Origin: JBBSOW01 sp038259365
GTDB lineage: Bacteria; Actinomycetota; Actinomycetes; Propionibacteriales; Propionibacteriaceae
Assembly (NCBI GenBank): GCA_038259365.1
Contig: JBBSOW010000017.1
Span: 1-47,035, forward strand
Reading direction: 5' to 3'
Length of the DNA stretch: 47,035 bases
Below are positions 16,895-24,554 of this stretch, piece by piece (the first letter of the stretch is position 1; each line of letters starts with the position of its first letter). Position numbers and translations under genes: made by a program. The notes beneath the pieces were generated by a model that worked only from the letters and a program-made list of their open reading frames with translations, did no database searches and had not been told where the DNA came from.

Positions 16895-17977
16895 ATGCTT
16901 CACCCACGACACCGATTCACGGGGTTCTTTGCCGCGGCAGCCTTGAGCCTCACCCTGACGGGCTGCAGCCTCGTCGGCCAGGGCGGCCCGGCCGCCCCGA
17001 TCGAGGGAACGGGGGCGCCGACGAAGGCGCTGACGGTGATCACCCACGATTCGTTCGCCCTCGATGACGCCGTGCTGGAGAAATTCACCAAGGGAGCGGG
17101 CTACGACGTGACGTTCGTCGCCCCCGGTGACGCGGGCGCCCTGGTGAACCAGCTCATCTTGACCAAGGACTCACCGTTGGGCGACGTCGTCTACGGGGTG
17201 GACAACACCTTCGCCGGCCGCGCCCTCGACGCGGGCGTCTTCGCCCCCTACTCCTCCCCGGACCTGCCGGTCGACGCCGGCGTCGAGAAGATCGAGAACG
17301 GCGACGCGCTCACCCCCATCGACCGGGGTGATGTGTGCATCAACGCCGACCGCGAGTGGTTCGCCAAGAAACAGCTCGAGATCCCGAAGACGCTCGACGA
17401 TCTCACCGAGCCCGCGTACTCCGACAAGCTCGTGGTGACCAACCCCGCATCCTCCTCGCCCGGGTTGGCGTTCCTGCTGGCCACCGTCGCCCAGTACGGC
17501 CCCGAGGGCTGGCGGGGCTATTGGGCCAAGCTGAAGGACAACGAGGTCAAGGTCGTCGACGGGTGGGAGACCGCCTACACCGTCGACTTCTCCGGCTCGG
17601 CGGGCAAGGGCCCCAAGCCGCTGGTGCTCTCCTACTCCTCCTCCCCCGCCGCGGAGGTTCCCAAGGGTGCGTCCGAATCCTCGACCGTGGCGTTGCTGGA
17701 CACCTGCTACCGCCAGGTGGAGTACGCCGGGGTGCTGACCGGGGCGAAGAATCCCGAAGGGGCCCAGGCCTTCATCGATTTCCTCCTCTCCGACGCCGTG
17801 CAGGCCGACATTCCCTCACAGATGTATGTCTACCCCATCGACCCGGAGATCCCGCTGCCCGCGGACTGGGCCAAGTACGCCCCGCTGGCCAAAGACCCCA
17901 AGAGGGTGGATCCCGCGTGGCTCACCAAGAATCGTGACCAGTTGATCAAGGACTGGTCGGCTCTCGTGGTCGGCTGA
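16895..17977 (+). CDS. thiB: Thiamine ABC transporter substrate-binding lipoprotein
   Basis: 360 residues. A lipoprotein signal (FFAAAALSLTLTGCS, lipobox LTGC) anchors it outside the membrane. The mature part is a type 2 periplasmic-binding fold with TVITHDSFALDDAVLEKF, GDVVYGVDNTFAGRA and PYSSPDLP, as in TbpA/ThiB. It captures thiamine or its phosphates for ThiPQ. The start at 16895 has a perfect AGGAGG four bases upstream; that site is part of the riboswitch hairpin. The assignment is strong because the TPP riboswitch precedes it and permease and ATPase follow. Confidence 0.95.
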   Translation: MLHPRHRFTGFFAAAALSLTLTGCSLVGQGGPAAPIEGTGAPTKALTVITHDSFALDDAVLEKFTKGAGYDVTFVAPGDAGALVNQLILTKDSPLGDVVYGVDNTFAGRALDAGVFAPYSSPDLPVDAGVEKIENGDALTPIDRGDVCINADREWFAKKQLEIPKTLDDLTEPAYSDKLVVTNPASSSPGLAFLLATVAQYGPEGWRGYWAKLKDNEVKVVDGWETAYTVDFSGSAGKGPKPLVLSYSSSPAAEVPKGASESSTVALLDTCYRQVEYAGVLTGAKNPEGAQAFIDFLLSDAVQADIPSQMYVYPIDPEIPLPADWAKYAPLAKDPKRVDPAWLTKNRDQLIKDWSALVVG

Positions 17978-17983
17978 TCCTCG

Positions 17984-19729
17984 ATGAGCGTCAATCTCGC
18001 TCGCCGGCCGACAACGGACGGGCAGGCTCCGGATCGACCGCACCGTCCCGTCGGGCCGGACGAACAGGGCCGCACGGACCGGCGCCGCCTGCTCGGGCCG
18101 CTCGTGTGGGCCGCGGTTGCGCTCGTCCCGCTGACCTACCTCACCCTGTTCTTCGCGTGGCCGGTCCTCACGCTGATCGGGCGCGGGTTCGTCGAGGACG
18201 GCGCGCTCAGCCTGGCCGGTTTCCGCGACGTGTTCTCGGCCCCACGCACCTGGCGGATCATCGGCTTCACCCTCGGCCAAGCGGCGCTCGGCACCGTGCT
18301 CTCGGTGGCGCTCGGGCTGCCGGGGGCCTACCTGTTGTACCGGTGCCGGTTTCGGGGCAGGGGCCTGGCGCGGGCCATGATCACGGTGCCGTTCGTGCTG
18401 CCGACGGTCGTCGTCGGAGTGGCCTTTCGGGCGCTGCTCGCCGAGAACGGCCCCCTAGGCTTTCTCGGACTGGATCAAAGCTTCCCCGCCATCATCGCCG
18501 CGCTGGTGTTCTTCAACTACTCGGTGGTCGTCCGGACCGTCGGCGGCATGTGGGCCCGGCTCGACCCGCGCACGGCCGAGGCCGCCCGCACGCTGGGCGC
18601 GAGCCCGTTCCGCACGTTCTGTACCGTGACCCTGCCGGCCTTAGGCCCGGCCATCGCGAGCGCGGCGTCGGTGGTGTTCTTGTTCTGCGCCTCGGCCTTC
18701 GGCATCGTGTTGATGCTGGGCGGCAGCCGGTTCGGCACGATCGAGACCGAGATCTACGCCCAGACCACCCTGTTCCTCGATCTGCGGGCCGCCGCGGCGC
18801 TGTCCATCGTCCAGCTCGTGGTGATCAGCGGATCCCTTCTGGCGGCCGGGCAGCTGCGCGGACGTCAGGAACGGGCCCTGCGGCTCCGCACCGATTCGGC
18901 GAGCGAGCGCCCGCTGAGCCCCCGTGCGGACTGGCCCGCCATCGCCGTCACCGGCCTGGTGCTGCTCGGGCTGATCCTGCCGATGCTGGCCCTGGCCGGG
19001 CGTGCCTTCGCCACCCCCGACGGGTGGGGCTGGACGAACTTCACGAACCTGGCCACCACCGGCAACGGCGCGCTTACCGTGCCCGTCACATCGGCCATCT
19101 CGACCTCGCTGCGCACCGCCGTCGACGCGACCTGGATGGCGTTGACGATCGGGATCATCGTCTCGCTCCTGGTCTCGCGACGGCCGCGCAACCCCCACGC
19201 ACGACGCACGGTCCGCCTCCTCGACGGGGTGTTCATGCTGCCGCTGGGCGTCTCGGCGGTGACGGTGGGCTTCGGCTTCTTGATCACCTTGAACAAGCCG
19301 CCACTCGATCTGCGCTCCTCGTTGATCTTGATCCCGTTGGCGCAATCGATGGTCGCGGTGCCGCTCGTGGTGCGCAGCCTGCTGCCGGTCCTGCGCGCCA
19401 TCGATCCCCGCCTGCGCGAGGCCGCCGCCACCCTGGGCGCCTCTCCCGCTCGGGTGCTGACCACGATAGATCTGCCGTTCCTGCTGCGCGGTCTCGGGCT
19501 GGCGACCGGGTTCGCCTTCGCGGTCTCCCTCGGCGAGTTCGGCGCCACCGCGTTCCTGGCCCGGCCCGACCGGCCCACCCTGCCGGTGGTCATCTACCGG
19601 CTCATCGGCCGTCCCGGCATCGAGAATCAGGGCATGGCGATGGCGGCCGCGCTGTTGCTCGCCGTGATCACCGCCGCCGTCATGGGTGTCGCCGAGCGGC
19701 TACGACCCACCGATGGAGGCGAATGGTGA
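17984..19729 (+). CDS. thiP: Thiamine ABC transporter permease (fused two-domain)
   Basis: 581-residue inner-membrane protein with two fused permease domains, as in ThiP. Each has a cytoplasmic EAA loop that meets the ATPase: EAARTLGASPFRTFCTVTLP in the first half and EAAATLGASPARVLTTIDLP in the second. About 12 transmembrane helices are apparent after a 40-residue charged N-terminus. It begins six bases after the thiB stop and overlaps the thiQ start, so the three genes are translated as a unit under the TPP riboswitch. Confidence 0.94.
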   Translation: MSVNLARRPTTDGQAPDRPHRPVGPDEQGRTDRRRLLGPLVWAAVALVPLTYLTLFFAWPVLTLIGRGFVEDGALSLAGFRDVFSAPRTWRIIGFTLGQAALGTVLSVALGLPGAYLLYRCRFRGRGLARAMITVPFVLPTVVVGVAFRALLAENGPLGFLGLDQSFPAIIAALVFFNYSVVVRTVGGMWARLDPRTAEAARTLGASPFRTFCTVTLPALGPAIASAASVVFLFCASAFGIVLMLGGSRFGTIETEIYAQTTLFLDLRAAAALSIVQLVVISGSLLAAGQLRGRQERALRLRTDSASERPLSPRADWPAIAVTGLVLLGLILPMLALAGRAFATPDGWGWTNFTNLATTGNGALTVPVTSAISTSLRTAVDATWMALTIGIIVSLLVSRRPRNPHARRTVRLLDGVFMLPLGVSAVTVGFGFLITLNKPPLDLRSSLILIPLAQSMVAVPLVVRSLLPVLRAIDPRLREAAATLGASPARVLTTIDLPFLLRGLGLATGFAFAVSLGEFGATAFLARPDRPTLPVVIYRLIGRPGIENQGMAMAAALLLAVITAAVMGVAERLRPTDGGEW

Positions 19730-20457
19730 CGGACCCAACCCACGCCCCCACCAACACCGCGCTCGAAGTGCGCCACGTCACGGTCACCTACGGCGAGACG
19801 GTGGCCGTCGACGCGGCGAGCTTCGACGTCACCGCCGGGGAGGTGGTGGCTCTACTTGGCCCGTCGGGCTGCGGCAAGTCCTCCCTGCTGCGGGCCGTCG
19901 CCGGTCTGGAACCGATCCGATCCGGCGCGGTCTTGTGGGACGGCGAGGACGTCTCGGGTCTGGCGGTCCACAAGCGCGGCTTCGGCATGGTCTTCCAGGA
20001 CGGTCAGCTGTTTCCCCACCGCAGCGTGGCCGGCAACATCGCCTACGGCATCGCGCGTCTGAGCAAGACCGAACAGGCCGAGGGGGTGACCCGGTTGCTG
20101 AAAATGGTGGGCCTGGAGGGATACGGGGATCGCAAGATCACCGAACTCTCCGGCGGTCAGGCGCAGCGGGTCGCGCTGGCGCGTTCGCTGGCCCCCGAGC
20201 CGCGGTTGCTGCTCTTGGACGAGCCGCTCTCGGCGTTAGACCGCAGCCTGCGCGAGCGGTTGGCCTCCGACGTCAGCGCCACCCTGCGGGCCGCGAAGAT
20301 GACCGCCATCTACGTCACCCACGATCACGGGGAGGCGATTACCATCGCCGACCGGATCGCGGTCATGGACGGCGGGAAGATGGTGCAGATCGGCTCGGTC
20401 GCCGAGCTGTCCGCGCGCCCGGTGAGCCCGCGCGTCCACGCCGCCTTGGGCCTCTGA
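19723..20457 (+). CDS. thiQ: Thiamine ABC transporter ATP-binding protein
   Basis: 244-residue ABC ATPase that powers thiamine uptake. Walker A GPSGCGKS (residues 46-53), Q-loop VFQDGQLFPHRS, signature LSGGQAQRVALARS, Walker B LLLLDEPLSALD and switch YVTHDHGEA are all intact. The ATG at 19723 lies inside the last seven bases of thiP with GGAGG just upstream. The frame is open further upstream only because it shadows thiP; that extension is not coding. Confidence 0.95.
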   Translation: MVTDPTHAPTNTALEVRHVTVTYGETVAVDAASFDVTAGEVVALLGPSGCGKSSLLRAVAGLEPIRSGAVLWDGEDVSGLAVHKRGFGMVFQDGQLFPHRSVAGNIAYGIARLSKTEQAEGVTRLLKMVGLEGYGDRKITELSGGQAQRVALARSLAPEPRLLLLDEPLSALDRSLRERLASDVSATLRAAKMTAIYVTHDHGEAITIADRIAVMDGGKMVQIGSVAELSARPVSPRVHAALGL

Positions 20458-20466
20458 TTTGCCCGA

Positions 20467-20485
20467 TACATAGCTTATCTATGTA
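20467..20485. promoter_or_regulatory. Palindromic operator of the MarR gene
   Basis: TACATAG-CTTAT-CTATGTA, a perfect 7-bp inverted repeat in an AT-rich stretch 20 bases before the MarR start, the size and position expected of a MarR self-operator. It lies in the gap after thiQ, so it would control marR and the MFS gene, not the thiamine operon. Confidence 0.7.
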
Positions 20486-20504
20486 AATGTGTTATCGTTG
20501 CCTC

Positions 20505-20936
20505 ATGGCGACGACGTTTCCCACCGGGTACCGGTTGATGAGGGCGTTGGGTCGCCTCAACCGCTGGGTCACCCACGAGGTGCCCAGTGACGTGCCCGCC
20601 GCCCAGCTTCGGCTGCTGGCGCTGATCAGCGAACTGGGTCGGACCAGGGTCGGCGAGTTGGCCGCCGCCGATCATTGCACCCAACCCACCATGACGACGC
20701 AGCTCAACAAATTGCAGCGGGCGGGTCTGGTGGCACGAAGACCCGATCCGAGCGACGCCCGAGCCCAACGCGTCGAGCTCACCTCTGCTGGGGCGGACGT
20801 CCTCGACCGCACCCGGGCCGCGCGCGGGCAGTTCCTCGACGCCGAACTCGGACGATGCCCGGCCTCGCAGCGCGAGGATCTCCTCGCCGCGGTCGACACC
20901 CTGGAGAGATTGCTCGGCCAGCTCAGCCACCCGTAG
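20505..20936 (+). CDS. MarR-family transcriptional regulator
   Basis: 143-residue winged-helix dimer repressor. The recognition region reads RTRVGELAAADHCTQPTMTT followed by QLNKLQRAGLVARRPDPSDA and the wing RAQRVELTSAGADVL, the classical MarR pattern. The ATG at 20505 (MATTFPTGY) is preferred over 20487 because it follows the promoter-like region and palindrome. It is followed 46 bp later by an MFS exporter in the same direction. MarR proteins usually repress themselves and a linked exporter until a small molecule binds; the ligand is unknown. Confidence 0.93.
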   Translation: MATTFPTGYRLMRALGRLNRWVTHEVPSDVPAAQLRLLALISELGRTRVGELAAADHCTQPTMTTQLNKLQRAGLVARRPDPSDARAQRVELTSAGADVLDRTRAARGQFLDAELGRCPASQREDLLAAVDTLERLLGQLSHP

Positions 20937-20982
20937 CGACACCCCACCACCCCCCTGTTCAGCAACGAAAGGAACCTTGTCC

Positions 20983-22191
20983 ATGTGGCGTCAACCCCGT
21001 CCCGTCTGGATCGTGGCCTTTGCCTGTGTCATCGCCTTCATGGGAATCGGGCTGGTCGACCCGATCTTGAAGCCCATCGCCGACGAGCTCGGCGCCTCGG
21101 CGAGCCAGGTCTCGCTACTGTTCACCTCCTACATGGCGGTCATGGGCGTCTCGATGCTCATCACCGGCTGGGCATCCAGCCGGTTCGGCGCCAAACGAAC
21201 GCTGATCGCCGGCCTGGTCATCATCATCGTCGGAGCCGGCCTCGCCGGGGCGCAGAGCGGCGTCCCCGGCATTGTCGCCTTCCGCGCGGTCTGGGGCCTG
21301 GGTAACGCCCTGTTCATCGCGACGGCCTTGGCCACCATCACCAAGTCGGCCAAGGGATCGGTCGGTCAGGCCATCATCTTGTACGAGGCCTCACTGGGCG
21401 TCGGGATCGCCGCCGGGCCGCTGCTGGGAGGCGCCTTGGGATCCATCTCGTGGCGCTTTCCCTTCTTCGGAGTGTCGGTGCTGATGGCCTTCGCCCTGCT
21501 CGCCACCGCCGTCTTCCTGCCGGCCACTCCCGCCAGCGGGCAGCCCACCTCGGTGGCCGCGCCGCTGAAGGCCCTGAGGCACCCGGCGCTGTTGTCGGTC
21601 GCCCTGACCGCGCTGCTGTACAACTTCGGCTTCTTCACCCTGCTCGCCTATACCCCCTTCCCGCTGGATTTGAGCGCGGGCCAGGTCGGCTTGGTGTTCT
21701 TCGGGTGGGGCCTCATGTTGGCCGTCTCCTCGGTTCTGGTGGCGCCCTGGCTACAGCGCCGCATCGGTACCATCGCCGGGATCCTGCTGGCGCTGGGTGG
21801 GTTTGCCGCGACGCTGCTGGTGATGGGGATCTGGACGCAGGACAAGGCGGTGCTGATCGTCTGCGTCGTCGTCGCCGGAGCCTTCCTCGGCGTCAACAAC
21901 ACCCTCATCACCGAGACCGTGATGGAATCCTCGTCGGTGGAACGCGCAACCGCCTCGGCCGCCTACAGCTTCGTCCGGTTCTCCGGCGGCGCCGCCGCGC
22001 CCTTCATCGCGGGCATCCTGGGGGAGCGCATCAACGATCACGTGCCCTTCTTCGTCGGCGCCGTCGCCGTCGCCGCGGCCGCCCTGCTGCTGCTGAGTCA
22101 ACGCGGGCGCTTCGCTCACCTGGACGCCGAGGTGGCCTCCGAGACACCCGCCGAGGAAGCCGCCGCCGTCGGCGTGGGCGACATGAGCTGA
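20983..22191 (+). CDS. MFS transporter (drug-efflux type)
   Basis: 402-residue major facilitator with about 12 helices. The start region PVWIVAFACVIAFMGIGLVD and the loop GWASSRFGAKRTLIAG (motif A-like, between helices 2 and 3) fit the drug:H+ antiporter group, as does GPLLGGALGSISWRFPFF (motif C-like, helix 5). The ATG at 20983 has AAAGGA nine bases upstream. It sits behind a MarR regulator, consistent with inducible efflux. The substrate is unknown. Confidence 0.92.
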   Translation: MWRQPRPVWIVAFACVIAFMGIGLVDPILKPIADELGASASQVSLLFTSYMAVMGVSMLITGWASSRFGAKRTLIAGLVIIIVGAGLAGAQSGVPGIVAFRAVWGLGNALFIATALATITKSAKGSVGQAIILYEASLGVGIAAGPLLGGALGSISWRFPFFGVSVLMAFALLATAVFLPATPASGQPTSVAAPLKALRHPALLSVALTALLYNFGFFTLLAYTPFPLDLSAGQVGLVFFGWGLMLAVSSVLVAPWLQRRIGTIAGILLALGGFAATLLVMGIWTQDKAVLIVCVVVAGAFLGVNNTLITETVMESSSVERATASAAYSFVRFSGGAAAPFIAGILGERINDHVPFFVGAVAVAAAALLLLSQRGRFAHLDAEVASETPAEEAAAVGVGDMS

Positions 22192-22220
22192 CGCCGTCAG
22201 ATCACCCACAGGCCCGCCAG

Positions 22221-22700
22221 TCAACGGCTGTGGAGCTGGACGTGCATCGCCCGCATCTCGGCGGCCAACTCGGGCGCCGGCCCGTCGACGGTGACGTGGG
22301 GCGCCACGTGCTGGATCGGCAACGGGGCCACCGGTCCCGGCGCCACGCCGAGTTCGGCGAGCCAGCCGGTCAGCTGCACCGAGGAACTGGCGTAGACGAT
22401 CCGTCCCAGCCCGACCCAGGCGTGCGCGGCCGCGCACATCGGACAGTGCTCGCCGGAGGTATAGACCGTGGCCGCCGCCCGCTGCGGCGAACTCAGGTGC
22501 TCCACGGCCCACTTGGCCGCCGCGATCTCGGGATGCCGGGTGGCGTCGCCGCCGGAGACGCGGTTGCGATCTTCGAACAGCACCGTTGCGTGCTCGTCGA
22601 TCAGCAACGAGCCGAACGGCTCGTCCCCAGCCTCCAGCCCCTCCCGGGCGAGTTCGACGCAGCGGCGCAGGTGGGCAAGGTCGGTATCGGTGATCGGCAC
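22221..22700 (-). CDS. Zinc nucleoside/cytidine deaminase-family protein
   Basis: 159 residues of the CDA/tRNA-adenosine deaminase fold. The active-site motif is RHPEIAAAKWA (zinc His and proton-shuttle Glu) and the zinc cysteines are in EHCPMCAAAHAW. The N-terminal GDEPFGSLLIDEHATVL is typical of guanine/adenine deaminase-like enzymes. A base, nucleoside or related amino compound is the likely substrate; the exact one cannot be read. It converges with the MFS gene (29-bp gap) and is divergent from the dehydrogenase. Confidence 0.88.
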   Translation of the reverse strand: MPITDTDLAHLRRCVELAREGLEAGDEPFGSLLIDEHATVLFEDRNRVSGGDATRHPEIAAAKWAVEHLSSPQRAAATVYTSGEHCPMCAAAHAWVGLGRIVYASSSVQLTGWLAELGVAPGPVAPLPIQHVAPHVTVDGPAPELAAEMRAMHVQLHSR

Positions 22701-22815
22701 GACAGCACGCTAGCCCATGCCGCCTCGCTGTCGCCTCTGCGTGGGATGATCGAGGGAGGCGGGAAAGCTAGGGCGATCCCAGCACCGATCTTGAACAATG
22801 GTGAGTAGCCACGCG

Positions 22816-23742
22816 ATGAGAGCCTTCGTCCTGCCGCATCCCGGCGCCGCCACCATCGAGCTGGCCGACGTGCCGGTGCCCGAGATCGCCGCCGATGAGT
22901 TGCTCGTGCGCGTCCACGCCGTGGGCGTAGGGATTCACGATTCCTACTTCCTGCCCGCCGACGCGACCTACCCCTACCCGATCGGCATCGAGGCGGCCGG
23001 AGTGATCGAGCGGATCGGCAGCGACGTCCAAGGCCATCGGCCCGGAGATCGGATCGCCTTCGTCAGCTCGATGCAGTCCAAAGGCGGAACGTGGGCGGAG
23101 TACGTCGCCGTCGCCGCCAAGTCGCTCATCCTGGCCATTCCCGCCGACCTCGATTTCGTCGACGCCGCGGCGATACCGGTGGTTGGGAACACGGTCTTGA
23201 AGGCGTTGACGGCTCTGCCCGAGGTGGAGGTCCCCGGGGGTAGCTCGCTCTTCATTGCCGGCAGCTCGGGCGCGATCGGGACGTTCGCCATCCAGCTCGC
23301 CCACCGCCGGGGATGGCGCATCGCTGCGTCAGCCTCACCGGTGAACCACGACTATCTGCTCTCTCTGGGCGCGGACAAGGCCGTCGACTACCGCTTCCCC
23401 CACTGGCAGGAGCAGGTGCTGCAATGGGCGCCGAACGGCGTCGATGCGGCCATCGCGGTGCAGCCCGATACCTCGGCCGACTGCCTGCCCGTGGTGAAGG
23501 ACGGCGGCTTCCTGATGTCGATCTCGGGAGATGACCTCGTCTCCGAACGCGGCATCACCACGACAGGGATCCCCTACCGGGCGGACGTCACCGACGAGTT
23601 GGCGCAACTCATGGAACAGATCGCCGCCGAAGAGATACACCTGGAGCTCGAGCGCGTCTACCCCTTCGGCGAGGCCCTGGAGGCCCTGGCCAAGGTGCGG
23701 ACCCGGCGGGCCCGAGGCAAGCTCGTTCTTCGTGGCGACTAA
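22816..23742 (+). CDS. MDR-family alcohol dehydrogenase / quinone oxidoreductase
   Basis: 308-residue medium-chain reductase with an N-terminal GroES-like catalytic domain (MRAFVLPHPGAA, PIGIEAAGVIERIG) and a Rossmann domain with AGSSGAIGTFAIQLA, the NADPH motif of zinc-free quinone reductases. The catalytic zinc cysteines are absent, so reduction of a quinone or an activated alkene is likely. The start at 22816 (MRAFVLPH) fits the family; ATG 22798 is also in frame. It is divergent from the deaminase and converges on the hydrolase gene three bases away. Confidence 0.88.
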   Translation: MRAFVLPHPGAATIELADVPVPEIAADELLVRVHAVGVGIHDSYFLPADATYPYPIGIEAAGVIERIGSDVQGHRPGDRIAFVSSMQSKGGTWAEYVAVAAKSLILAIPADLDFVDAAAIPVVGNTVLKALTALPEVEVPGGSSLFIAGSSGAIGTFAIQLAHRRGWRIAASASPVNHDYLLSLGADKAVDYRFPHWQEQVLQWAPNGVDAAIAVQPDTSADCLPVVKDGGFLMSISGDDLVSERGITTTGIPYRADVTDELAQLMEQIAAEEIHLELERVYPFGEALEALAKVRTRRARGKLVLRGD

Positions 23743-23744
23743 CG

Positions 23745-24554
23745 CTAACCGGCCCGTTCCACCCGGTCGAGAATCGCCCGGGCGCACTCGGCGGGCTTCT
23801 TCTCCGGCAGCCAATGACCGGCGTTCAGTTCGACGAACTCGTAGTCCGCTTTCACGTAGCGTCGCGTGGTCTCGGCCGCGGCGCGACCGAGGTAGGGATC
23901 GCGAGTGCCCCACACGAGCGTGCTGGGCACCCGGCAGGCGCCGAGCTTGGGGGCCAGCGGCAGCGCTCGGTACCAGTTCAACCGCCCCGTCCAGTCCGCA
24001 GGAACGCGCATCGGCGCCAGGTAGCGCTGGGCGTCGGCGGGCGGGATGGCCTTGTTCAGCTGATCTCGGCCGGCGTGGATGAGCCGCTCGGGTAGCCAGG
24101 GAAGCTGGAACAGCCCCATGTACCAGCTCTTGAGGATCTGCCCACCCCGAATCATCGAGGCCGACATGGCCGCGGGATGAGGGGTGGAGAGCACGGTGAG
24201 CGAGGCCACCCGATCCGGGTGTTGGATGGCCGTCGCCCAGGCCACTCCACCGCCCCAGTCGTGCCCGACGAGGTGGAATCGCGGCGCGCCGGCAGCGTTG
24301 GCGAGCTTGAGCACGTCCTCGACCAGTTCAGCCATGGCGTACGCACGGCGCCCCTGTGGCACCGCGCGTGGGGAATACCCCCGCTGGTCCGGGGCCAGGG
24401 TCCGCAGCCCGGCGTCGTGCAGGACCGGCGAGATACGATCCCAGCTCGTTCGATCGGTCGGAAAGCCGTGCAACAACACGACGACCTGGCCGGCACGCGG
24501 CCCGGAGTCAGTGACGTCGAAGGTCAACCCGTCACGGGTGAACTCGGTCAGCAT
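23745..24554 (-). CDS. Alpha/beta hydrolase, epoxide hydrolase-like
   Basis: 269 residues with the oxyanion HGFP motif (29-32), the nucleophile elbow VGHDWGG in which Asp99 replaces the serine of esterases, and the catalytic His in LNAGHWLPEKKP. An Asp nucleophile is the mark of epoxide hydrolases and haloalkane dehalogenases. The cap region (about 130-210) has two Tyr candidates for epoxide activation. The start at 24554 (MLTEFTRDG) is preferred to 24572. It overlaps the 3' end of the GH94 gene by 23 bases and so rides on that operon; a metabolic link to the sugar genes is not evident. Confidence 0.85.
   Translation of the reverse strand: MLTEFTRDGLTFDVTDSGPRAGQVVVLLHGFPTDRTSWDRISPVLHDAGLRTLAPDQRGYSPRAVPQGRRAYAMAELVEDVLKLANAAGAPRFHLVGHDWGGGVAWATAIQHPDRVASLTVLSTPHPAAMSASMIRGGQILKSWYMGLFQLPWLPERLIHAGRDQLNKAIPPADAQRYLAPMRVPADWTGRLNWYRALPLAPKLGACRVPSTLVWGTRDPYLGRAAAETTRRYVKADYEFVELNAGHWLPEKKPAECARAILDRVERAG

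Noticed and set aside
18106..19722. In-frame extension of thiQ upstream
   Set aside because: It is a shadow of thiP in another frame, rich in Arg/Pro; the ATG with a ribosome site at 19723 and the ABC fold begin later.
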